Assembly: GCF_021134715.1 (NCBI RefSeq)
Contig: NC_060024.1
Location: 5,456,001 to 5,520,000, forward strand
From: Daphnia pulex
Taxonomy: Eukaryota; Arthropoda; Branchiopoda; Diplostraca; Daphniidae
Length of the DNA stretch: 64,000 bases
Reading direction: 5' to 3'
In this document: in pieces, positions 55,792 through 64,000 of the stretch
How positions within the stretch are numbered: the stretch's first letter is position 1
Layout of the letters: every line of letters begins with the position of its first letter
The notes under the pieces: model-generated
The model's input: the letters and a program-made list of their open reading frames with translations, nothing else
Told to the model about the DNA's origin: nothing
The model's database searches: none
Program-made: the position numbers and the translations under genes

Positions 55792-55794
55792 TTA

Positions 55795-58340
55795 TAGGCC
55801 CACTCACGACAACACGACTCATTCAACTTGAGAAATACTAACATTTCAAAATTTGTATCAGAAAGATTGCATCTTTTTGAAGTGAATATAAGACCTGCTG
55901 TGCTGAACAATCTTTCACATGCTGCAGAAGAAGGGATGCCACTGTTGTACTCTCTATAATATAATAATTTTTTTCGTGATTAATAATATAATATTGCGTT
56001 AGATTTTACAATTCTCGAACTTCCCAGTGTCGTACCTGTAAACCATCTTAATGTTGGGAAAGCGATCTAATGCATCGATGTCAATTGCCTCATCTGTCAA
56101 ATATTTCTCCACCTCATCGACTTCCGTTGACGCACGCCGATTTAATCCGTCAAGGATTCAAGGAAACGCTTCTTTTTCGGTGAATTTGGGATGTCAACTG
56201 TAGACGAACACGACCTGAAAAAAAAACCTTAACTTAGTTCAATGTTACGATTACGTTTAGGCTATGTAAAACAGTGGAAGAGTTATGTAAAAAAAATTAA
56301 GGTGTACTGATTACTGAATGTCTGAATCACATATTGGACTTACTGTGGCTGACTATCCTTGAAACGTCGGACTGCTCCTTTTAGTAATGAAGTATACTCA
56401 GCTTGGAGAATATCATCTACCCATATCATTTTAAACATTGGGTCACTAATTGAGGCAATGATTAAATGATGCTCGGTCAGTAAGCGTTCAAATCTTGTCT
56501 TCAATCCAAGGAGAACAAGAGGCCCACAATGAATTATTGTAGAATCAGTCCGGAATTCTTCCATTTTTTCTATGAGTAGCTTTATGGTGGGTATAACACA
56601 TCCAATACTCATGTTTTCTTCATTCTGTAGAACATCAAGTGCTTCGGTAAATGGCTCCATTATGCGTACGTATTCCGCTATAAATTCTTTTTCCGATTGT
56701 GTTAAGGGATTGACTGCAAAGTGGCGGAATGTTTCGTCCAGCTCCTTAGTTTTCGTCTTAGAAAATTTTTGAACACAGTTCAGGGCGTCATAAAATGAAT
56801 TCCACCTCGTTTGATTGTGTAAAATGAAAAGCAATCCCAATTTCTCTTTGATGAAATCACTAGCCAAGGAACTTCGAGATTGCTTGTTCCAAATTTTTTG
56901 GAGTTTTCGATCCACTTTTTTTTTCAATTTCTTAAAGGATGAATTCGTTATTTTAGAAATATCAGTTGTTGCTATAAGGTTCAATAAGTGACATGGGCAC
57001 TTAACGTGGTAAGGCAATTTAATCTGTTCTTGCGGTTCGTCAGTAATCTCCGTGTCAGAATCCTCATTTTCGTTTTCAACTATTTCTTCTTGTGCCAATA
57101 ATGTTTGTCCATAATGTTCTTGGAAAATGTTATCTAAATCCAAATAGACAACGCCATCTGCGTCCTCCTCGTAATCTTCGTCTTCTTCATATTGCAAATT
57201 TTCTGGCTCTTCAGTCAATTCATTCTCTCCAAATATTTTAAAAGCCTTCAGGAAGTTTGACCCACTGTCAGTTATCATAACATTTACCTTCCCTTGAATC
57301 TTGAATTCTTTGTGGATTTCGTTGATTGTACTCGCAATTACATCGAAAGTATGTCGGCCTTTCACTCGACGGACTGCTAGGCAAGCACTGCTTCTCTTCA
57401 AATCTTCTCCTTTCCAGTGGGCTGTCATTCCTAAGTAGCTTCTTTTATGCGCTGTCCACATGTCGGCCGTAGTACAGATATGAGTTGCCTTTTCAAGGGC
57501 CAAACACAGAGCAGTTTTTGAGTTAGAATACTCTTTCTTCAGTTTTTCAGTAAAGAAAGTCCTTTTCTTAACCTTTAACTTTCCGACAACGCCCTGCATG
57601 AGCCCCAAAAAACCTTCCTTTTCAACAACTCTTAAAGCGTTCATGTCCTTTACAATAAATTTCTAAGGAAATAAATACTAATTAGTTTACTTCTTACTCT
57701 TAGAGACTAATTTTGAACCATGATTATTACCATTATTCTGTCATCTAGCTCGTCTTGAGTTAAAATTTGCTTTGAGGTTGGAGGATCTTTTGTACTGACC
57801 AAATGTTTGTCAATCGGAGCCTGATCATTCTTAACTTCATTATGTGTCTTGTCCTGAAGTCTTTGGTCTCCAAATGAAGAATTGAACTCGACTAATCTTG
57901 GTTTGTGGAAAGTCTGTAAAATCAATATTATGAGTTAAAATTAGCAGCGTGTAAAAAACAGATTAAATTTTACAAAGCACCAATGAAGTACAACAGACCC
58001 ACCTCAATATGTCTGCGAGCATTATAAAGACTTGTGTGGTTTACATTAATGGTCTTATTCACACAACCCATTATGCATTTGTACACATTGGATCTCTCTC
58101 CACTGCTAACCTTCGAAAAGAATTTTTCTGGGACGGTGACAACATATTTCCTTTTCGTTCCTGACTTCCCTGAAGAGTTTGAGTTTTTATCTTGACTTTC
58201 AGTTTCAGTTCTAGTAAATTAGTAATGGAGATAATTCAAAAAAGAAACGAAAGTGAAACTTGGTATCATAGATATGGCAATAAAATAACTTACAAATCAA
58301 TAACAGGGTCATCTTTTGATGTGGAAGGCGTGGGATCCAT
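55795..58340 (-). pseudogene. hAT transposase gene, six exons, disrupted at the 3' end
   Basis: Exons (minus strand): 58340-58294, 58210-58003, 57913-57731, 57662-56344, 56214-56036 and 55953 to the insertion at 55794. All junctions are GT-AG and phases agree. Exon 2 encodes a BED-type finger (YKCIMGCVNKTINVNH, then NARRHIE). Exon 4 carries the catalytic core: ICTTADMWTAHKRSYLGMTA and VMITDSGSNFLKAF. Exon 6 has the hAT dimerisation block SSAACERLFSTAGLIF and LSDTNFEMLVFLKLN. Exon 5 shifts frame once near 56148. The Harbinger-like element enters about 15 codons after LKLN, replacing the natural end. The protein would cut and paste the element in the nucleus. With these lesions this copy is probably inactive. 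Confidence 0.85.
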
Positions 58341-58485
58341 CTCATAATAGTTCGTTTGCTAGAAAAACTGTCAATTAAAGAGAAAAGTGTAGCAATTTTC
58401 TAAATGTTCTCGTGGCGTCTTCAATGGCAGACCACTTCTTACAACGGAAAAAGGCAACCGTTCAACGTTTTTACAGATCTTTTAA

Positions 58486-58556
58486 TTGCGACCGCTAGAT
58501 GGCGCTGAAGTTTTTACAGAACTTATAATTGCGACCGCTAGATGGCGCTGAAGTAA
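58486..58556. repeat. Tandem 35-bp repeat with CTCF-like core
   Basis: TTGCGACCGCTAGATGGCGC followed by TGAAG occurs twice, 35 bp apart, upstream of the hAT transposase. The core TAGATGGCGC fits the YAGRKGGCRC pattern of CTCF sites. Binding is untested. Confidence 0.6.
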
Positions 58557-58860
58557 CGATCGATATTGCTCAACACCATTCGCTCTTGATCTCGCTCTCG
58601 ATAAATTGGTGCGATCAATCGCTCGCTCTCGCTCGCAAAAAAACGAGCGATCGCTCAATCGCTCTCGATCAATCAATCGCTCGCGGCAACTCTGAGTTTC
58701 CTTTATTATAGTGAGAATATCAAAAGACATTTTAACTGAATTGTGAGTGCGAAAAAATACTTGGTATTTTCGTGTTCAGTTTCACTCGGTGCTTTGTCAT
58801 CACATGAATGAACTGACAATGAAAAAGTAATTGATTTAAGAGGGGAACGAATTGGCACAT

Positions 58861-59013
58861 ATGGCGGCGTCAATCAAAGATCCTTTAAGAGCGGAATATG
58901 GAAGCGCCTTGTCCTTTGATGATGGGTTGCTTTGGGTTCAAACGCCGAGAAGAATAGAGCAAGAAGTTGAAATGTTTATCAAGAAACATCACCCTGAATT
59001 GATATGTTTATAA
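58861..59013 (+). other. 50-codon frame in the outer element
   Basis: ATG to TAA frame (MAASIKDPLRAEYGSALSFD and so on, ending in Cys-Leu) in the right interior of the outer element. Its end overlaps the TIR, so it may be chance or the relic of a captured exon. No family recognised. Confidence 0.25.
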
Positions 59014-59404
59014 ATTCTACTTTATTCCTGTTTATTTGCAATTTGAATCTAAGGTACTGATTCAATGGTGGACTCTCCGACTCTAGCTAAGTTAACAATA
59101 CTAACTAAGTCCCATCTTTTATACTGGCTAATGGCTATTTGTGTTTATTAATGAAATTCAAATATATTTGATTGTTATAAATATATTGCAAATTTATTTC
59201 TTACCCTTAATTGAATTTTTAATGAATTCAAAACCAGTCAAAACACAGAATCAGTCGTTATTTGCCATTCGTCGCCATATTTCCTTTCCGGAGTGCAATA
59301 GCCACTTTTGACGCTAGAGGACTCCGGACTCCGGAGTGCAATAGCCACTTTTGACACTAGAGCGCTCCGGACTCCGGAGTGCAATAGGCGTGACCATTTA
59401 CCAT

Positions 59405-60215
59405 ATATCATTCAAAACACAATAATAGCTGATTGAAGCTGGTGAAGCATTCAATATTCATAGCCTTCGTCTCGATAAACAACTTAACTCAACAAGAATT
59501 ATCTTCCAATGCTCCATGACTAACGCAAAGGCTTTGACTGCTGACCGTATGCTGCTGAGTGCTGACTGACTGCCGACATTTTTTTTTGGGAGGAAGGAGG
59601 AAGAAGGAGGAGCCATAGGGGCCACAGGCTATGTTGGCAATGCTGTCATGTTGCCAAACCGAATTAAATACCAAAGCGAAATCAAGCGGCAAAGACGAAA
59701 TTTTTAAAAATCTGGAAGAAATAAACAATAAAAATACAATTTTGAAATGATAATATTAATATCGCTACAACGTCAACTCATATGATATGACGGGGTTTGT
59801 TTGAGCTGAACAGCAGCGGCTTACGTCGTTACACACTTGCATGGGCTAGGCAACACGCAGACGATAAAATTAACGACTTCACGGGGTCCATGTGACGTAA
59901 TTTATCATTTCGTTATCGGTTTCAGGGCAACAGCCTCGTCAACTTTTGAAACATTTGAAACGTTCCAACGACTGAATTCTTACCCGCACCAAAAGACGCC
60001 AACTATCAACAAACATTACGCTTAATATAAACATGTCAGTCTGCAATTTTCCTCTTTTTTCTCAAAAATCACATCAAGATCAAATTACTAAAAAGAAATG
60101 TTATTGCGCCAATCGACACTTGTTGCCTTTCTCTTTCAAAGTTGATCGACCCCCAAACATTAATTCACTTAAGCCTATAAGGATCAGTCTTTATTCTTTA
60201 TTTGAAGAATGCAAT
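59405..60215. other. Intergenic; no gene seen
   Basis: Short frames only. CTGCTGA repeats near 59535-59575 are low-complexity. Confidence 0.35.
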
Positions 60216-60850
60216 TAAGGGTTATTCCCATCAAAAGAAAAGTCCTCGATCCCAAGTAACTGGTCTGTCAACTCCACTTGTAAGAAAAATGTATTAAGAA
60301 TTTGATTTTGAAAAGATAACTGGAATAGTTTACTGCTGTCACATACACATGCTTGCTTGGTGTTGGCAGTTGATGGGCAGACTGCTGACGGACCGCGCCT
60401 CTCTCTGCAGAGTAGCTCAGCTTCGTCGAGGGAATCTCCTTCCGATTCCTTGACGAGTTTAGGAGCCTCGGCCAGTTTTTCCGTTGTCACTTGTACCGGT
60501 CTTTCCTCGTTGGGAACCTGGGCAACAATTTCAAACAATCTAAAAAGAAATTCCAGAGAAAGTCTCCTCTCGACTCACTCGTCAACTGCCTGCTGCGAGC
60601 GGCCGATCTGGCCGACCAAGGGTGTGTACGCTGGCCAGCAGAGAGTCACTGTTGATGGACCAGAGGTGGAGCAAAGTGCCGGAGCAGGGGCTGGCGATGT
60701 CGCCCGTCAGGTCGTTGATGACGATGGCCGCCAGCGGCGCGTTGTGCCCCGTCAACTGGCGGATGAAAGTCAAACGTGAAATCCAGACGATCCGGTCCCT
60801 CCCGTCGCCCGACACCAGGAATCCTGTCACTAGGCACTTCGCCAGGAAAC
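60216..60850 (-). pseudogene. BEACH-WD40 (WDFY3/Alfy-like) pseudogene fragment, copy 2
   Basis: Minus-strand WD40 repeat: RDRIVWISRLTFIRQLTGHN, then PLAAIVINDLTGDIAS, LLHLWSINSDSLLASVHTLG, ending with an in-frame TGA just before a donor (GTGAGT). A 61-bp intron has the same acceptor, GAAATTGTTGCCCAG, as copy 1. The next exon is an acidic linker (KLAEAPKLVKESEGDS) that aligns with KAPNLVEESEEDS of copy 1. BEACH, upstream WD repeats and the C-terminal FYVE finger are not seen. Both copies are partial and lesioned; an intact source gene must lie elsewhere. Confidence 0.7.
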
Positions 60851-62430
60851 CAAATGCTGGGCCCCTCTCAACCTGCTCTTGAGACAAATAAAATCGAATA
60901 AAAGAGCAATTAAAACTGAAAACAATCATAATAATAATTAAAACAAAAACGAACCCCAATAAACGAACTCCACACAAAAACATTGGAAAAACCACGAGCC
61001 AAAAAGGAAATTGAACTTGGATAATGTTATACCTGTAGGCGTATCACGTGTAGTTGGAGGTAGGAGGCACTTGTTTTCTTCGACGGCCACCCGAGGCCGC
61101 TTCAGCTCCTTGACGGCCTACAGCGACGGGTTGTGGTGATTGAAGTGGTGGGAAAAGGACTCGGCCACCGCGCCCGCTCCACCGCTCGCTCCGTCGGAAT
61201 GGAAGCCAGCCCAGAAATAATAAAGGGGACGGCCTTGAATGGTCACCTATAGCTGACCAGGGTTTTTGATTCACTCGTGATATGCTACAGCAGCTGCTGC
61301 GAGACGTGGTTGCTCTCCAGGACAGGTCCGGTGTAGCCACGTTAGGAAATGGCGAGAAGTCGTTCTTATTTTAGCTGGACCAGGGCGGCGCAGCGCCACG
61401 CCGCTCTGATTCTTGCAGTCGAGGTCAAAACCGCGAATAAAAACGGTGCAGCCGGGAACTGGTGAAAAAATAAAACAAGTGAAACAAATAGATGGCGTTA
61501 CTGTAATAATGATTGACACTTTTAGAATTGCGGTTGAAACTTGATCAGATCAGATCAGTTTTCTCATAACTTAATCGAAACGTTCGCAACGCCCAGTAAA
61601 CAAACTTTGAACGCAACTGCGTACGCCTTTTGGCTGACCAGCAATTGAATCTTAAATCTTAAGCAATACTTTCGTGATAGCTTTGAAAAGGTCCAATGAC
61701 CAAGATAATATATATTTCAACTACCTGAGAAATTGAAGTAGGCCTATTCCGTACCTATAGGCCAGATCGCCTGGACGCCCTATACTTTCCCCTCTGTGAA
61801 AGGACTTTGCGCTTGACACGTAGGACGAAACATGAATTAAATCAACAAATACAAACATCTTTTTTTCCCAACTCCTATTTGCCCACAACAAACAAAGAAA
61901 CACGATGCAGGAGATAACCGCTGTCTGCTGATAAGACGGGCGCCTGACATTACTCTTCTGTGTAGTGTGTAGGCTGCGTTTAAATACTGACGACACCATG
62001 TTCAAAGATTAATCAAACCCATTTAAAAAATTCACCATATTAAAAACAGCAACTACAACAGCAACTACAGGGTACTTTGCTGTTGGACATTCGGAGGATA
62101 AATTCAAATAAACTAATACAATCGAGAAATTTAATTTTTAACGAGCAAATATGTGAACATTGAAGACGAATTCAACCAAATTAGTTATTTACGTTACATC
62201 AAAGCATAAAAACGTTGGAGTCGTTATCATTTAGCGTTGCGTAAACCATAGCCGAAAAGTCAAATTGCCCAGTTGCATTGGATATATGGCGCAAATGGAC
62301 TTGAAAACTCTTTTGATTAGTCCGCTAGTCTGCTGCTGTGGGAGCCGATCCAACGTTGCAGATACAAATGGAATCACTCCGCTTCCCAAGCGATACTATT
62401 GAAATAGGAGGAAAACATCGAAAACGGTCT
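60851..62430. other. No supported gene; GC-richer patch at 61.04-61.45 kb
   Basis: A minus-strand open stretch at 61044-61340 and another at 61271-61519 overlap in different frames. The local GC rise suggests a former exon or duplicated fragment, but no domain is recognisable. Confidence 0.3.
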
Positions 62431-62439
62431 CAAAAAGGT

Positions 62440-63730
62440 CAAGCAAATTGCTGTTACATTGGAAATCCTCGCAGTTTTCCGATAAAGAGATGGGCGGATT
62501 GAAGCATGCGGAAACGCAATTGAAATCAGTCCATCTGCTGCAGACATTGAAATTCAAATTTCCCGAGCAATACAATAAATGGCGGGTTAAGGCTTTCGAA
62601 AAATGGTGAAATGGTAGGCCTATACGAGAATTGCATTACTTGTTCATTGAAAATGGGCAATGAATGCCAGGAACACTTCATTACTGTAACAAAGAGAGAA
62701 ACGGGAGGAAAGGGTTTGAAAGAGTCCATCTTGAAATTTTCCCCTCTCTTCGTCCACCACAACCCGAGATTATATCTCTAATCAAAACTGAAAGATGAGG
62801 GAATAAACATGTGTGCAAATGTGGCAATGTTATACAAAAGCAACTACGGTATTTCGGTAAATATACACAGAGACGAGAAAAACAGGAAAATGCTGGAACG
62901 ACTTGTGGTGTTCAACGGGACAATACAAAACAAAAACAAAAAACGAGTGAACGTTGTTCGATATTGAAATTCGCTCGCTTCGTCCCTACCCCACGATGCA
63001 GCAGCAAAAGACGGCCATATAGACGGCCATATATAATATATCGAATCATCCAAATGGCGGTAACTAGTTACATTCAAAAGGTTATTCACGTTCCATCTGT
63101 CTATGAGGTTTCTCATAATTTAGTAAACTGTAAAGCTCAGAAATAGTCTAATCGCCCACGTAGAAATAAATCGTCATCCTGCTGACACAAACACAGTGAT
63201 TAGTAAGCCCTAGTAAAAGAACCTTTTCAAATAAGTCGCTTTTTAAATTTCGATGATCACATTTCCGATTTAGATCATCAGGTTACTTGGCAGTCGCGAG
63301 TATATACTTGATTATTCTCTAATCGGCATGCTCTTCAAAAAAAAGATGTCAGAACTAAGATTCTGATGCCTGCTGCAGCCTAAGGCTAAATATTATTGAC
63401 ACACATACGTAATATGCTGGCACTGGCTATTTCGGTGAAATGCTGTTTCCGTATCATCAAATGGATCTTTAAACTGCACACGAAACCCATGAATTTAAAA
63501 GAGATTATATTGGGGGATAATAGGTGGCTGACGCCGAGCATGACGGAATCAACTGACGAACAAAAACAAGAAATCAAAAATGAGCTATCAGATGGAATAA
63601 TATGGGAGGATCTCCCTTATCCTGCCCTTGGAGGGGGCCCTTCGTGATAAAATTGACAAAATTCATTGGCATCTAATCAGTTCATTTCGTTGATTTAACA
63701 CTAACGGATACATCGCACAAGTGCTGGAAC
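62440..63730 (+). pseudogene. Relic related to the 40.7-41.5 kb region
   Basis: Pieces in the same order as at 41.0-41.5 kb: a helical frame ending VKAFEKW (about 62540-62607), CCCTCTCTTCGTCCACCACA (62741-62760; compare 41101), and an 83-residue frame (63396-63647) ending WEDLPYPALGGGPS with the downstream block TTCGTGATAAAATTGACAAA. Coding status is doubtful because the blocks lie in different frames. It probably belongs to the same duplicated local family as the His/Cys protein. Confidence 0.4.
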
Positions 63731-63867
63731 AACCTTCTACAAGGGGTAAGCAAAGTAATTTTTAATGAGGGTGATTCCATAAGAAAACGACCAAAACCAG
63801 TAGCGACCATCTCACGGATTAGATCGCCACTAGGCTTTTTCGATTCATATCAATAAAAAAAAAATTT

Positions 63868-64000
63868 CCCTTACGGAAAAATCTCATCAAACTATATGAG
63901 AAATCATATGTTTATTAATGACCTCAATGATTTTTTAATAATTTTTGATGATCTCATATATTTCTCATTAAATTGATGAGAATTTTCACCCTCATATTTA
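63868..64000. mobile_element. Start of a second copy of the 2.2-kb TIR element
   Basis: From CCCTTACGGAAAAATCTC to the window end, the sequence is almost identical to the inverted right arm of the element at 36744-38966 (38966 back to about 38834). The element continues outside the window. Confidence 0.85.

Larger units (their letters stand above)
54794..58694 (-). mobile_element. hAT DNA transposon
   Basis: Ends CAGAGTTGCCG and its inverse, with an exact 7-bp flanking repeat AGTTTCC (54787-54793, 58695-58701; hATs normally make 8). About 100 bp inside each end are clusters of ATCGCTC/TCGCTC motifs, as expected for subterminal transposase-binding repeats. A minus-strand transposase gene fills the element. 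It has inserted into the outer element, and itself contains a Harbinger-like insertion. Confidence 0.85.
53675..59395. mobile_element. Outer DNA transposon with ~450-bp TIRs and 43-bp subterminal repeats
   Basis: Inverted arms of roughly 450 bp (53675-54128, 58950-59395). Each arm starts with two 43-bp units CTATTGCACTCCGGAGTCCG...TCAAAAGTGG plus a third partial one. The extreme ends are TGGTxAxxxCTATTG on both sides. A shared 9-mer ATTTACCAT (53666-53674, 59396-59404) can supply an 8-bp target duplication. Its own interior, outside the nested hAT, is about 1.1 + 0.7 kb with a 227-bp direct duplication and no transposase. The family is unrecognised; an 8-bp duplication would suit hAT or P. 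It is non-autonomous in this state. Confidence 0.75.

Noticed and set aside
55626-55910. 94-residue frame beginning with the hAT dimerisation motif
   Set aside because: Only its first third is hAT; the rest reads into the inverted end of the Harbinger-like insertion, so it is not a separate gene.

Overview
This is nuclear DNA of an animal, most likely an arthropod and probably a Daphnia-like crustacean (inference). The evidence is short GT-AG introns (about 60-80 bp), AT-rich intergenic DNA, Copia, gypsy, hAT, Tc1/mariner-like and Harbinger-like transposons, tRNA-derived repeats, and an expanded family of Ire1/RNase L-like kinases. No bacterial operons, rRNA genes or CRISPR arrays are visible.

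Region 1 (1-14.27 kb) is repeat-dominated. It holds a foldback element, tRNA-derived repeats, a 34-bp perfect palindrome, a ~193-bp satellite with a visible trimeric higher-order repeat (6.1-7.9 kb), several TIR elements flanked by TA, a second foldback element, and a rearranged minus-strand pseudogene of a BEACH-WD40 protein (WDFY3/Alfy-like).

Region 2 (14.27-42 kb) is a gene cluster. Four same-strand copies of an Ire1/RNase L-like kinase lie at 14.3, 22.6, 28.6 and 35.3 kb. Only the 28.6-kb copy has an uninterrupted frame. The 14.3-kb copy runs, in one exon, directly into a very large GTPase of the GVIN/URGCP (VLIG) family that continues to 22.2 kb with several frame breaks. Between and beside the kinases are a minus-strand HEPN-motif protein, an unrecognised His/Cys-rich protein with a decayed paralogue, an intact coiled-coil plus KH-domain protein, and a broken ankyrin-repeat fragment. 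Ankyrin repeats, an Ire1-type kinase, a HEPN fold and giant interferon-inducible-type GTPases are all parts of vertebrate antiviral proteins (RNase L, GVIN), so this may be a modular innate-defence locus. That function is inferred, not shown.

Region 3 (43.06-53.23 kb) is a Copia element with identical 344-bp LTRs and an ATCAT target duplication. A complete Ty3/gypsy element with identical 105-bp LTRs and a CCAAT duplication is nested inside its pol gene. The Copia also has one in-frame TGA between integrase and reverse transcriptase.

Region 4 (53.67-59.40 kb) is a three-level nest of DNA transposons: an outer element with ~450-bp TIRs and 43-bp subterminal repeats, a hAT element within it carrying a six-exon transposase gene, and a Harbinger-like short element that interrupts the last hAT exon.

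Region 5 (59.4-64 kb) holds a second WDFY3-like fragment, relics related to the 40-41 kb region, and the start of a second copy of the 2.2-kb TIR element that sits in the intron of the 35.3-kb kinase.
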